NCBI GenBank assembly: GCA_001510575.1
Contig: LNGK01000005.1
Coordinates: forward strand, 3,162,574 to 3,226,573
DNA from: Knoxdaviesia capensis
Taxonomy: Eukaryota; Ascomycota; Sordariomycetes; Microascales; Gondwanamycetaceae
Direction of reading: 5' to 3'
Length of the DNA stretch: 64,000 bases
Below, one piece after another: positions 27,041 through 41,200 of the stretch (positions are counted from its first letter, which is position 1; every line of letters starts with the position of its first letter). Made by a program: the position numbers and the translations under genes. Under the pieces are notes generated by a model. The model did not search any database and had not been told where the DNA came from. It worked only from the letters and a program-made list of their open reading frames with translations.

Positions 27041-27190
27041 AACAAAGGAGAACAAAGGAGAACAAAGGAGAACAAAGGAGAACAAAGGAGAACAAAGGAG
27101 AACAAAGGAGAACAAAGGAGAACAAAGGAGAACAAAGGAGAACAAAGGAGAACAAAGGAGAACAAAGGAGAACAAAGGAGAACAAAGGAG
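27041..27190 (+). repeat. Perfect 10-bp minisatellite, 15 units
   Basis: Fifteen head-to-tail copies of AACAAAGGAG without a single mismatch, followed by one diverged unit beginning AGCAAAG. Because 10 is not a multiple of 3, all three frames of both strands stay open, giving false frames of repeated ENKGEQRRTK on the plus strand and CSPLFSFVLL on the minus strand. There are no spacers, so it is not a CRISPR array. Confidence 0.97.
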
Positions 27191-30100
27191 AGCAAAGTAT
27201 CGCCATACCAGGCCGGTGGAATCCACCCCACATACCTCTAGCGAGTGAAATCCTGTTCGTTATGACGGATCTATGGGAATGAAGAAAAAACATAGCATCG
27301 CTTGCTCCTACAGCCCTGCCATAGGATTTTGACTCCTTTTCTTTCTACAACGGGCGGTCCCCTTCTTTTGGCTTCCTTTTCCCCCTTAACTTCTTCGCCC
27401 TGCTTGAATCCTTCGCCCCTTTCCACTAGACGGCCTCTCCGTACACCATAGTACTCGGTCTCGGGGCATTATCTCGTTCTTCATCTTTGTTCATACAGAC
27501 ACCGTATAGATCACCTAAGCAATGCTCGTGGGAATAGAAGAAGGAAATGGGAGGGAGATGGAAGGAAATAAACAACTTTTGGGGTCGAAGGACACATGCG
27601 GGCCGGTAACGAGCGGGCTTTGGTCCCGTCATCACTTCCCTATAGCCCAGGCCGATTATATGTGCGGAAAGTGGTTACTGGTTACTACCAATAAAGCTTG
27701 ACCTTGAAGGTCTTTGACAAGAACGTGAATCTTGAGCTGTGCCTGGGGGTTTTTTTAGTTTAGTTTTTTTAATTTTCAATCAATTTTTAATTCTTTTCTT
27801 CTATTTCTTTACGGGGGCAGAGGTTCGCCCAAACCGCCCGCCCATATTGCCCAAACGGCCGCTGAACACGGGGCTAAGCGGCGCAGTCCCAAACCCGTGA
27901 TGGAAATTATCGGGGGTAAAGAAGGGATACAATAAAAAAAAAACAACACCCTTACTCACCTCGACGATCTCGCTGCTGGTGCTGGGCCTTTCGGTGTGCT
28001 GTGTCTGCGAACCTCGGCCGGGTACGGTAACCACCGTCTCTTCGATCCCATCTTGAGACGTGCGCACGAACTGCTTCAACGCAGCAAGCTGACAGGAGGA
28101 TTTCTCGAGATGGCTGACTGCGGTTCCCCGGTTGTTCTTGGCCCCCTACTCCCTCCTCTCCCCATGTGGCCGTGTCCAGAGTGTCATTCGACGGGGGGAG
28201 GAGGGGGGCGATCAATGGCGACAGGACTTTTGGGAACCCGGTCCCGTCTTTTTTGATGACCAAAACTGACAATCTTCGGGGTCAGGGTTCTTCCGGAATC
28301 GGACAGCCCAGTCTATTGACTGCTTCCCCAAAAAGCACAGTCACGTTGGTGGGGAGGTGTGTCCCCTCCAAAACGCAACATAACGCCAGTAACAATCACA
28401 ATCAGGGCCAGCCTGAGCCAAAAAGTCTCAAAGATCCCAGTCTAAAAGCCCCCGGGAGCTCACGCACCCGGGATTCGCCTCCTCGAAGAATGCAACATTG
28501 AACTGATTGCGCGCGCTGGCTTCTGGAAACCCGCAGAGCGCACAGATTGATAATGGCCAACCTTGCCTGTCCAAACACCCGCACTCCTCGTACACTAAAC
28601 GACACTCTGCTCGTACGCCAAAGAACGAAAAGTCAGCTATAATGGCCTCGATATACGCGGTGGGTTTACTACTCGCGGGAAATCCACCGAAATCTGCTTC
28701 GTTGGGGGGGGAGGAGAACGCTTTGGGTGGGCTAGGACTGGGGAGCCCCAGAAGTGTGTTCTGGTCGTGATAACTGTCACGTGCCACCCGCACAAATGAT
28801 AGGCATGCGCAGTTGTGCACTACATCTCTTCATCCCTCGGTACTTACAGTCGTACTGCACACATAGATTCCCCGTGCAGGCCAATCTAGCAGAGCAGATG
28901 CTCCGTGAGCCTGACAAGGCTGCCTTGACTGTTAGGGTTGCTAGGGGTTGTCTTCCATTCCGGCCATCATGTTTCTGGTGGCTTCCATCCTTCTGCGCCC
29001 ACTCAATCAAGCCCAAGCCGTTGTTGAGAGACGGAGCGTTCAGGCTGCGCGCGTGTATTTCAAAGTCTCCGGTTCTCAGGCGTCGGCGGCTGCGCCTCGC
29101 GGCCAGGTTCGTTTCCGCAAAGCTTGGCCATATATGGGATATATATATCCTGCTTTTTTCCAATATGCGCATAGTGGCTTCCTATGAGGCACACTTTCTT
29201 TCGATTCCTTGACGATGGCACGGATTTTCTACTTTATTTTCAATATCTGTCTTTCGCAGTCTCGCTCGTCTAATTAGGATCTTCCATGCAGCTCGTTTCT
29301 AATTTCTCTCCCTTCAGGCCGACTGTGAGCATCCCGTGGTAATCTAAAAAATCCCGTGTGGACGAATGTCTGGTCCGTCCATCAATGGCAGTGCTGTGAA
29401 TTCGTGCCATGCATGATAAGTTTGCGGCTCTGGCCCGGGAAATAGAATGCAAATGGAGATTTTTTTTTTTTTGTCTTGCGAGATACCGTGCAGGAACTGC
29501 CGAGATGGACATGCACGCTGGAGGTGTGGCAGAGCGCGGAGGAGCGCGCGCGCGCACACTGGTTCCCGTTGTGGCATTTCGGGGCATTGCATAACAGAGA
29601 AGCTGCACAACTGCAAGAGAACGAGCAAATGGAGGGGGTGTTGGTGGCGCTCGTCCAACGGCTTGAAGAGGCGAAACATCAGTCTATCTGGTGTAGAGGA
29701 ACGCTTCCCACGTAAATTGAGCTGGGAGAACTTTGGGGGAGGTGTGCTGCGTTTGAGAGCTGTTTTACCGGATGGCCCAAGATCAACAAAGTCGGGCAAA
29801 ACTACTACATTCCGCACCCGAGGTCTATCTTGCTTTACGTGCATATGGTGTTGTCCCCCTTCCTGCAGGTGTCTCGCTGGTGTTTTCTATGTCTACGTGA
29901 AGATCTGTAAGGGCGGGCACCCTCTCTCACGTTTTAACCTTAACCTAAACTCCGGTTCCCAGGCTGTCATGATCCCCCTGTCCGAAGATCGACGTGTGCT
30001 GATTCTGTTCTTCTGCCCTATTCTGTTCACGGATTTCTGAAACAAGCCACACTGCCCACCCCCAGAATTGAACCCTTCGTTTGTAACCCTGTTCTAGCGG

Positions 30101-33100
30101 TGTCAACATGGTGAGTGAGGTCGGACAGTAAAGAACTCTTGTTCGGGCCCGAAGGCGTGCACCCACACGCCGATCTCCAACATTTCTGGGCCCTTTTTGG
30201 TCCCAATATCAACGAACGCCTCAATCACTGGGGGGGTTGTTTTTCTTTGGCCTCCGAGCTGGCAACATTATCCCTTGGCATCGAATGGTTCGAGTTTGCT
30301 GAAGGCTATTCTAATCTGAGAGTTCAAGCGAAAAGGCGAGCTCGTGATCACAAGTGCCGTCCATGATCTGGTTTTGTCAAATAATAAACCCCTGGAAAAA
30401 GTCGACACGCCTCAATGCGGGTTGCTACATAGCCCGGGGCTTGGGGGATTGCTTGGAATACTCCGTCTGTTCGGGACCGGGCGCATAGTCGCTGCGTGAT
30501 CTCAGAAAACAGAATCCGGTGGTTTGAACGGATAAATGGTGATAATATCGAGGTACCGAAGCATTTGGTTTTTTTTTTTTGACAAGTTAACACGAGCCGC
30601 ACAGCTAGCCCGAACCCTTAACCCCGAACGCCGATAAGCAGCTAGAAACGCCTCCCGTCTGAACAGCCCAGAAGGCCATATGATAGAGGGGGAGAGTGTT
30701 CAGCCTTAAACTGCTCAGCGACCTCAAGGTGCCTTATCCCAGCACATTTGAGGTTTCGACTAGGCCATGCTATGCTCCCTCCCGTGCCGTGTCCAAGAGC
30801 GTTTGTGGGCCAGTGGCAGACGTTGGTGGGGGAAGGCCGAAATCGAGAGTCACACAATGGGGAAGATCATCGAGATGTGTGGCTCCTTTTTGAGGTATCT
30901 GCAAAGGTGCATGGCACGTATGGCACATATGGCACAGCACGTTACTGACAGATACTCATGTGCGTGGCGGTCAAAAATTGAGTGGTGTGCGACACGGACG
31001 GACGTGGCTGACACAATGGGAGGGTGCGCCTCAGGGAAGAGAAAAAAAAAAAAAAAGAAGATGGGGGTGTTCCGCGCTAGAAGCAAGGCATCTGGTTTCT
31101 AGCGCTCACTAAGAGCATTTAGCGTCTTAGGTTCAGGGCCCAGAAGTGTTTAGCATTTTGGCGGGCCTCCGAAGGCTAGGGTTAGTCCAGTCAATCTGGA
31201 ATGTAATCTGAGATCCGCCTTTCCAGCAAAGGATCGATGAAGGGAGGGAAGGAGCCAGACCGGTGCCGTTAAGATCGAGATGTGAGCGTGTAGCACATAA
31301 GATAGCTGTTGACAGTTGACGTTGGGGTATCCGCCGATGCAATCACCGTTCGGGGAGGGAGGCATCCGGCGAGCAACGAGACTGAAAGAGAAAGCAGCCT
31401 GCCTACACTCAACCTTACCTTACACACACGTAAATAGCTTTGAACTGGCTATGGTCCGCCAAATACGTGGCCGGAATTGCGACAGAAAGTGAAGCACACA
31501 CCAAAAAGGAACCCTGTTCTGCCGGCTTGAGTTGCATCGCTGATCCTCCCACCTTCCCCAGTCTCCTGCACCTCTCACCATAGCCTATAAACTTGAATGA
31601 TGACGAGGAGGTTGCGTTACGGCGCCATGTGTGCGTGCGCCGCAACAAAACGCCACGCCAAAACCACCCACACTATAACTCCGATCATGGAGGGGTCTCT
31701 GTGGGTTGTTGTGCGAACTCGTTCGTGTGATTGATGATGCCGTAAAAGTGAGGCTGGCGCTGCGCCTGGCTCCCCATCACATCCCCCCACCCACCTTGGC
31801 CTCTCTCCCGGGCCCGAAAGGCCTCGGGAGTCACACCGGTCCGTGCGAAGCAACACGCATATGCTGGCTATATCGCTCTTTCGTTTCTTTGCCATTTGAG
31901 GGCCTCAATGGCGGCTGGTTCTAGCGTACACACCTCCGTCCTTCTGACTCGGCTCCCTCAAAAAGTAATTGCGACGGCTCTCCGCGTATCCCCTCCCTTC
32001 CGTCACGGTTTTTTGTTTTTTTTGTGGGTGTTGTTGGCAAGCGAAAAAAAAATATAGTGTGTGCCCCGGGAAGGATCTGCCCGTTGCGAATATCATCGGG
32101 GCGGAGCTGAGCGTGCTTTTCGATTTGGCACTTCTTACAAGTAAGGACGGCAGATCGTGGGCTTTTGAGGCTGTGGATCGCCGCACTGGCCTCGGAAAGC
32201 GAGAGCGAACCTTAATTGTGGGAATCTCTCGCATCTGGCGATGGAATCACGGGAGGTGGCGAGGATCTGTAAACTGGATCGAAAATAGAAGAAAAAAAGA
32301 GTCTGAGAGGCTGATTGTGGCGACTCCACAAGGTTTCCAACCCGCGAATTATTCTATTTATTATAGTTATTTATTCTATATATTTTTTGATTTTTTTTTA
32401 CAGCTTACGGGAGGGTTCCAGTGGGAGAACTAAGATGGCGGGCGCTTGTCCAGTTGATGCAGCTGGTGTGCGCCCAGCCGCGTGGAAACAACGACACACA
32501 GAGACAGACGGCGGCTGACATCTGGACTTCTCTTTCTCTCTTTCGCGAGCCGACGGACGTGGGCATGCACATACACTCGACTATCTACCGGCGTGGAAGG
32601 GCGGTGTGCTATGTATTCCTGGCGGGGGTTTCTTTATGCATATTCCTTTGTGAGATCTTTTTTTTGCTTCTCTGTTTCTTTGTGGCTGGCCGTGCGGCAA
32701 ATCAAGAGAAGATACGAGATGCCGCAGTTGGTTCGTTCCAACATGGTGGACACTGGGACGACGCCCGTCTGACCGATTATCCAAGCTCGGAACCAGCCCG
32801 TTTTGCATTCCAGGAGCCTGCATGCGACCACAACGCAAAGGACCGCCAGCAAACACGCACTTGTCCGTATCTGGGCGTCCCTTTTGATTCTCTGGCTGCG
32901 ACCGTGTGCTGGTTAGTGCCACCGCTCCCAACGAACGGGGAATTTCTTATTTCGGGAGGGAGGGGCGTGGGTGTTGGTTCTGGGGGAATAGGCAACGAAA
33001 GAGACAGACAGAGGGGGGGAGAGGAGGGCAGGGAAGCAATCAAACTTTCCCCTTCCCGGCCGTGGTGTTGTCCCCCCCGGCCCCCTTCTCCCAGCTCCGT

Positions 33101-33327
33101 GTAGTTGGTGCTGTGTTCGTGCATGTATGCGGTGCACGCGCACTTGGTCCCGTCTGGGCGGGACCGCAGATGCACCACCCCGAAAATAGATCTGGACGGG
33201 AAACCCAAAGTCCCGTTCCCAGAGCCCAAGAACACACAACCACCACCACCCTGCGGCTCGCTCGCCTGTGAGTCGCTTCCCCATGTTCACGCGCAAACCT
33301 TTTTGCAGCTACCGCGTTTTGGGAAAG

Positions 33328-33344
33328 CCCCCCCCCCCCCCCCC
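33328..33344 (+). repeat. Poly-C run
   Basis: About 17 consecutive Cs in the gene-poor interval, followed by a short CT run. A long C run of this kind is error-prone in sequencing. Confidence 0.85.
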
Positions 33345-35010
33345 TCTCTCGCAAGAAAGTGATAATACCGCGTACCAAAGACACAGGGAAAAAAAAGGAA
33401 AGCGAAAAAAAAAAAAAAACGGAGGTGTGGGTGGCACAAGTTGGCAGCACATCACCGCCGCCAACTGGAATGGGTCGAGCCACCCGGACTGGTCTGCGGT
33501 TGTTGGGAGTTGGTCAAAGCGACCCGGTGTGGCTTGCATCCAACTGTGTGAATACCGTCTTTTCGAACATGTCTGTGTCTTTTTATTTCTGGCCTCCTGG
33601 CACTTGGCATGCCGCATCCCCTGCCCACTGCATTGGGTGAGTGACACATTCCTGCAGAGTCTGTCTTTGTTCTTTTGTCTCGGGCAAGGAGAATAAAAGA
33701 CTCCCAACACCGGGATTTCGAGTAAGGGAGGACTTTCACAGGATGACGCGACACCGGCAAACAGGATTCCAGCGGACCTGACAGGGAGACTTCCCCTTAC
33801 CTGACTGACTTTTGGGGTGTTCAAAGAAAGCAAGCAGAAACACTGGTATTTCCACGGCCCAAATTCAGCCCAAACCAACACAATCAGAATCGCGCGTCAA
33901 GTGCTCCTCGACTGCGAACAAAAAACGGGCCCCCGGAGGCGCAGTGTGGAACGGCACCGCGGAACGACGGCAAGGGACAATATCCGGGTGGCAGGACATC
34001 GACACCTCTCCCAGATGCACGGAGATGATTGGAGATAATAATGGCCATCTGAGGGGCTTCGAGAGGATCTCCTTTGACCGAAGGATTTCGCCTGTTTTTA
34101 TGTTATATTTATTCTCCGTCGGTTGGATCCTCCTCCTCCCATCCCTCTTCCTGCATGTACTTGATTGATGGCGGCGGTCGTTTAGAATCACAACTCTCAT
34201 CTGTGGCGAGGCCGTAGCCACATCTCAATAAAATAAAAAAAAAGATAAAAAATAACAAATAACAACACCAAGCCCCAATTTCCCCAGGTCGCGCTGTGAT
34301 TTGCCCGATAAATGCATTATCAGACCGGTGTGGATAGATTAGATAGATAGCGACCACGGATGTAACCTTGGAAAGAAAGCAAAAGAGGAGTGCAAACTCA
34401 CTAGAGACCCAAAAAAAACGCCGAAAACTATTTCGTAGTAGCATTGGCCCTGGGGAAAAGAGCAGAAAAAGAACCTCGAAAGTGCTATTTTTATACCAAG
34501 CTACTCCCAGCGAATCAGGCCCTGCACAACAAAGTCCAGACTAAACCCTCTCTGGTTTAAACCCAACACACCTTTGTGTGAATATATGTGTGTGTGTGTG
34601 TGATGTTGATGTGCATAATGGTTGCAGGACGGAGGGAAAAAACACAAAAAGAGACCAGCAATGGAAAGCTAGGCTGGTCTGGGAGTCGTCCGCCGATAAC
34701 ATCGCAATTGGACTTGCACGCAGCTGGGCGTTCTCAAAAGGGTAACGAACGAGGAGAAGAGGGAGGCACCGAGACAACCAACGGCCCCAAATATCCCGGG
34801 CCAGGACCCAGACCCCGTTAGGCGTGATGTTCGGGCAAAATGTGATAATCTTTGCTTTCGCCCGTCCTGATCATGGCTTATGTGGTAGTGCACACACGCT
34901 GCTCGTTCTTGCATGGTGGGTATATCGTTTAAGCGAGGTAGCCGAGCCTTATGCGCTGGTTGTTTCCTTTTTATCCACCAACAGCCAGCCCACTCACTCC
35001 TGGAGCCCTG

Positions 35011-35013
<3 letters not shown>

Positions 35014-35042
<29 letters not shown>
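35014..35042 (+). repeat. (TC)n microsatellite
   Basis: About 14 TC dinucleotides in a row. No gene context. Confidence 0.9.
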
Positions 35043-35044
<2 letters not shown>

Positions 35045-37339
35045 GGCCTGCTTGCTTTTGCTAGCTCTCGGGACCAGGGCCCGACGCTATGGTCCTGTGC
35101 GCTGCTGGTTGCCGGTGCTGCTGCTGGCTTCCGATGCAGTGTTGTCCAACACAGGAAAAGGGGGCGGTGGCGGTACCGCAACCTCGCTGGTGCACTGATC
35201 GGATAGATGCCGATGCTGGGAATAGCGGTTGTGATAGTTATGCAGTGCCTTCCTCTAAGACACTTAGTCTCTGGGTTAGTGTCGAGAGCATATCTCAGGT
35301 TTGACTTTTCGCGTCTGTGTGTGTGTGTGCGTCTGTGTATCTGTGCCTACGGCCTTACCTTTTCTCCTGCCCCGCTTGATCTCAGTTCGCATGTAAGTGA
35401 AGTGGCATAACACATCACCGAGACGACTATCTCGCTCCAAGATTAGAGCGGGACAACCGAGGCCCGAGTGAGCCACCCGCGTTCCAACGGGCTGCCAACC
35501 ACTGACGCCCGGGACAATATACTACCTCCGTCGCAACACTGAATGGCTCACAGTTTCGTGCTCCAGATTTGACAAACAAAGCATCGAAACAGCCAAACAC
35601 AGCGATATGATCTCCTTCATCGAGATGGGAATAGCTGATCACCTTCGGCGCAGGCTCCACGGAAATTTTAGCCCTGAGGGAGGGGGAAGGGGGTCCCGGC
35701 TGGCAAAGTGCTGGATCCGACATATATGGACATTAAAGCTGAGCAGGATCCCACGTTGGATGTAGCGACCGGCCTACATGCTGCAAATGCGCTATTAATA
35801 TTCTCATGTCCCTGGCACCCCGGTGTGATATACCACAGCAGGACAATAGCATAACGCAGCGGAACGGCGCAACAGTCAAGCCTGACCTGCTGAGCCCGCC
35901 CCTCCCCCTGAACAACCAAAACGCGAAATCCATCCCGCCCACGACATTTCGGGCCCAGTGCATAGGCGGCCCAGTACCCTCGACGATCGGAATCGGCTGG
36001 GCAGGGGGGAAGAGAGAGTGCGGGCTTTATCCTGGGAAATGATAGTGGAATTGAGCGAGATACCTTAAACAGGAATGAAAAAGAAAGGAAGATTTCTCCT
36101 AGGGAAAGCCGCACGGTGCGGTACAATACCGGATGTGGAATCACACCAGCAGACCACATAATAAAATTCCTGGCTGCGGAAATATGCGATTGGTAGGCGG
36201 CGGCATGCGCACAGGGCAAGTTGGGCGCAAGATCTTGACTTGTAGTATACATGTACTGTATTTTGGCATTGACGGCTGGCTGGCTATCAGGGTGTGGAGT
36301 AAACCTCTGCCTAGGGAAGGTTATAGAGCAAGAAGGCGAGAGCACTTTGTGTTTTGCTGTCTCCCGATCTCCAACGACGGGATCGTCGGGTGCTTTTGCT
36401 GGGGAACAACACATAAAGACAGCCGTAATTTCGCGGTCCTCCTTCATACCCTGGTACACACCTAGCACCAAGGAAAAAAAACAAAAAACAAAACAAAGAA
36501 CCTCAAGGATACGGGATAATGTACACGCCATGATCCGATTGAAAAAGAGCTCACCCGAAAAAACGCATAGACCTACCTACTCAACCACCACCATCTTGAC
36601 TCTAAAAATTGCATTTTGGGGGCTCCAGGGGCCGTCCCTACCCTGTGGTACAGGACTACAAGATATGTAACGTAGAAAGGATTCGTGGAATGCCGTCTCG
36701 CCTGCCAAAAAGCCCCGGGCTGTGCCCTCGGCCTCGCTCACCCGAACTACTATTTTCGTTCTCTTTCGTGCCGTTTCGTTTGCTGGTTCTCACGGGTGAA
36801 CAGACACGTGTGGGAGAAACAAAAAGTCTCTCAAGTTAAGGCGTAGACCGGCTGACCAGCATCTGAAGCTGGATTTTTATCTGAGCGGCCCTCTTGTGGG
36901 CACCAACACCATATGGATATCTTTGAGGCCGGACTGCCTCGTTTCTTCTTCATCCTATGTCATGTGTACATACACCGGTTAAGTGAGACAAGTCCGAATC
37001 GATACACACTATCCCCATGTTGTGTTTCCCCCTCGTCGTTCTATGCCGTTTGTGTCTCTTTGGCATCGATCCTGGGGTTTGTGTATCCCTGACATGAGCC
37101 TTGGAACGAATCAAGTATTCCCCTCGTACAGTCACACCTTAGTTTCGACACCTACTATCCTTATAAAGACAGACACTCAATAACAAAGTCACTGAGCCGT
37201 TACTTGAACTACATATATTTGTGTTTGTCGATCTCGCATTTTCCGTTTGCGAGCGGGCTGTGGATAAAACACAGCCCAACTTGTTATCAGGGATCCTCGA
37301 TAAGTGGACTGGTTCGATTGGTACGGGTCCTCTATCATA

Positions 37340-37358
37340 GATATATATATATATATAA
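37340..37358 (+). repeat. (AT)n microsatellite
   Basis: Short alternating A/T run that gives Ile-Tyr repeats in false frames. Confidence 0.85.
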
Positions 37359-39849
37359 AATCTTTTCTTTTTCGGGGCTGCTCGAAAGCCCTGGAAGTGG
37401 AGAACAAAACGCAAACCAAAGATACGACCGAGACTTTTTGGTTGTCACAAGAGAGCGTGTGCCTGTCGTCCTTGGCCTATCATATCCCGTGTTGGTCCCC
37501 GCTCCCCTATTCGGCTTTCCTTTGTTGAATCTCGACATTTCATGCTTTTAGGGTTACCAACCAGACCCGGTTTCGCAAGAGCGATCGCCTCTCATCTTCT
37601 TCTCGTAGACATTGGTTGCTGCTTCTGTGTATGTCCGGTGCATGAGCGTGAATCGTGGAGGCGGCCGTTCACACGCGGCGAAGCAGGAAAAACGAACGAG
37701 AAGCACAATGACCTCGCGAGAAAGACAGCAATGACCCCGAGCCGGCCTCCGTGCAGTTTCTCCCAAAGGCCTGTTTGTAAAATTCGGTTGATTTCCTCTC
37801 CCCCCCCTTCCCGATCCAATCTTAGATTGCTCAGTGAACCCATGAACAGCGCCCGCCTTGCGACGAAAAAAAAAACAAGGAAAAAAAAGAAAAAAACTTG
37901 ACCTCTGAACCACGAACGTTGCATGCATGTGCGCCCCTGGAACGTGAACGTAGGAACCAATCGCCAGGCTTTCGGCTCCCTGTTGGCGTCCAGGGTGGTT
38001 TGGGTTGCTAACAGATACTCCTCCGTATGCAAAGACGGAGTTGGTAAATCTGGACTGACAGTTTGGGTGAAGTACCACCCACATTACCAACACCCCAACA
38101 CCGAACTCAACAAAGCAATGCAGGCCAATCCCGATTCACGGGGAAGCAAAAAAGTCAGTTGGACGGATATGTACCCAAAAGACACTTACTCCGTGGGTTG
38201 GCAAAAGCATTCTCGCCTGCTAATAACCCTGCTTGTCCTGGGCCAGGGACACACACAGACGCGTTAAAACGCCCGCAAGATGTTATTCGTCTTTTTTCTT
38301 TTTCCCCTTAAGGCGTACCAGAGCAGCGAGGAAGACGAGAATAGAAAAAACAACATAGTCCCACCCACCACCACCCCGATCTTTCGATATCGGAGCCAGG
38401 GGGGGCTTTGCTATATGCCATCCTGTCCTGGCCTAGACTGTCCAGACCGATGCAGGCAGGCCTTGTTTGCGTTCACTCACTTCATCGAGTTTGAACGTGA
38501 GCTGCGCTGGGTGGTGTGAAGTGAGGATATGTGGTGGTATTTTGACGTGGCCCCTCCCGGAAGGGCAGAAACGAGGTGAATGAGTAGTAGTAGCGCGGAT
38601 GTGCCTCCCTGACCTTTTATCTTTCTACAGTCGGGCGAGCTTTATCTCCTCCCCACTTCATTGGACACATGGGAAACTATTTGTCGGTGTTAGCGATGGG
38701 CTAGAAGCAAATAGGAAAGAAGTAAAAAACGGGTTGACCGACCTTCTCAGGGAATAAGTGCTGCCGGTGCTTAGCGGTGCATCTCGAACACGCGTCAGGA
38801 CGCCGAGAACTCTCCAGGCGAGAAAGCTTCATCGCATCTGATCACCAAGAACTTATATAACCATGGAGGATCGTGAGTCCAGGAACACACTTGCCTTCAA
38901 AACCGCACCCGCAGTATGATAAGAACGAAAGCCGAGATCCTCCGGAGTTAACCTCGTTCTCACACTTCTCTTCTCCATCGAACAAACCATATCGCCATCT
39001 GGCAGGAACAGACAAACTTGGCGACGGACCACCTGTCACGATAAAGAAATTGGAGAGGGGGGGGGGATTTTTTCTCTTCTTTCTCTCTCCCTGTTCCCGG
39101 GAATTAGAGCTGGAGATAAAGTTCAAGTTGAAAGGCAGGTTACAGCAGGCGGCCGTATACCGAGACATGCCGGATTCGTGGCCACTCGAGCTCATCCTCC
39201 AGGTCCTGTGGGATCAAGCTAATAACACCACAAGCTCCAAACACGTATAGTTGAAGCAATCAAAGGAGGGCCCCCGTAGGATTTTGGGGGTTTGGAACAT
39301 GCAAAACGTTAAAACGCAAACAATCCCCCCGAGATAAAGGATGATTTAGAACGCGACTATCCAGAGTGTCGCCATTAAAGAGAGTTATTCTCCAGTCAGA
39401 GAGGGCTGAAGGATCAAGACCAATGCAAAAAAAGACTTGCGGGGGCCGCCATCACCAAGAGAAAAAGAAATGATAAACACAGAGGCCGACTTGATTGTCG
39501 ACGGCGGATTTGCAATGCCTTCTAGCCTAACTGGGCTAGGTGCTAGCTCGGTTTCAACGGCGGCGAAGGAGTGGCGAAATACTCGGGGCGAGCTGTTTCG
39601 CTCCGGCTTTTGACCGGCGGAGTCCAGGCCGGGAGGGAGAGAGAAGCGACAACCAGCGTGCGCTGTACGTACGTAAATTGGAACGGGGGGAGAGGCACAT
39701 GCAGCGCTGCTAACCGTGTCGGCGAGCTCCAGCTATCGGAGCTCCGGGCTTAGCAGCTGTTGGCTTTGATTGTCCGGAATTATGTCGAGAGTTGAATGAA
39801 CGAGAGAGAAGTGCGCATGGCTTGTGGCTATCTGTACAATCTCGATTCC

Positions 39850-39897
39850 TTTATTTTATATTTTATATTTTATTTTTTATTTATTTATTTATTTTTA
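39850..39897 (+). repeat. TTTTA/TTTA simple repeat
   Basis: AT-only stretch in which TATTTTA-like units change into TTTA units. No coding or RIP context. Confidence 0.85.
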
Positions 39898-40151
39898 CCT
39901 TTTACTTTTTCGCCTTTGGCCTGCGTGTTGTTCCCCAGCCCTCTAGGGCCCTAAGACGGGGGTCTTGGCCGACCCTACTGGAGAAGAACCCCGAACTTCT
40001 GCGGTGGCCATGTTTTCTGAACACCCACAGCAGGCATATTTGCATTTGGAGAATGAAACCTCACAGAAAAAGAAACAGCAACAGGTCTCGTCCTACAAGT
40101 CAGAAACGAGTCATCGTCGACCCTTACGCCGCCTCGCGGGATATCGCGGCC

Positions 40152-40180
40152 CACACACACACACACACGCACACACACAC
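40152..40180 (+). repeat. (CA)n microsatellite with one G interruption
   Basis: CA dinucleotide run with a single CG interruption near its middle. It gives Thr-His repeats in false frames. Confidence 0.9.
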
Positions 40181-41200
40181 AATGGGAAAGCAGACACCGG
40201 ACGATCCTTCCTCCTTCCGTGGGCAAGAGGCCGCGAAGTTGGTAACGTAATGTCCCCGTTTGAGTTCCCCCGTGTCCCAGCAGCCGCGTTCTGTTCCCTC
40301 TTCCTTTCTTCACCTTTAGTTCCATCGCCACCCGCTTCCGTGGAGTCTCTGTTTTCGACGATTAGACCGAGATTCTTTTTTTCTTCTTCTTCCTCCCGGT
40401 GGGGGCCTGGAAGTGACTGATAATGGCAGGTGCGTTCCTGCTATCCCGACGGACCCTTGGACATTTTCTCTAGACGGAACAGTGAATGAGACCTATATGA
40501 ATGATTCACCATTCGCTTGCGTCCCCGGGCGGGCTTCTTCGGGGTTCTCTTTGTCTTCGCACCGTCCGCCCACACCGCCGAGAACTTGGCCACTTCGAAA
40601 GAGGATGCTAACCGGCCTCTCTCTGGTCCACGCCAAAGAGGCTCTTGAGGTCTTCACGATCTGGATACGCGTGGAATTTGACACTTCAGTCCCCCCTCCA
40701 TTTCTCTCCTTGTTTCGGTGTTTTCCTGGCTTCGTAACTCTTCTTCCCCACAGGGCCGGCCATCCTTCACGAACACCCAGCATCCCTCACAAATGAGCAC
40801 CTCTCGAAGGACCCCGGCCAGGGTTGGTGATGCAAGAACACCAACCACACCGAAGGCTCTCTTGGGGGATTCCGTGAAGTGACAAGCCCGATGAACTGGC
40901 CACAATGCTTTTCTGACAAGTCTGCCTTCTTCATCGTCTCCATGCCCGGCGATCGTGGCTGTTATCTCTATTCAAGGAACAAGGCTCAAGGCACAACTCT
41001 AACAAGACGCAGCCGGACTATACTGGCAAAAACCACAAAGTAATAAGAAAGAAGAGGGAAAAGGAACGAAGAAGCCCAGGGGCCGTCTCTCCTTTTTCGC
41101 CCGACTCTCGCTCTCTCCCCTCGACTTTTCCCTCTTTCCAATGCCTCACAATCCACACCCCCGTCCGTCCAAGCCAACCTTTTGTTCCTTCCAGGGACAC

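Larger units (their letters stand above)
20444..41200. other. Gene-poor interval, right part
   Basis: About 21 kb without a gene I can support. The two longest repeat-poor frames (289 codons at 22717-23586 and 287 codons at 35668-36531, both minus strand) show no domain, and the first ends in a poly-Phe run from a homopolymer. The stretch is dense in microsatellites and homopolymers. It has no RIP-like AT-rich block, so it is not recently inactivated repeat DNA. Confidence 0.45.

Noticed and set aside
27041..27190. CRISPR-like array
   Set aside because: The repeat units are directly adjacent with no spacers, and the organism is a fungus.
26486..27226. 246-codon minus-strand frame and similar frames across 27.0-27.2 kb
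   Set aside because: They are translations of the 10-bp minisatellite and the T7C tract. A 10-base repeat without an internal stop stays open in all frames.
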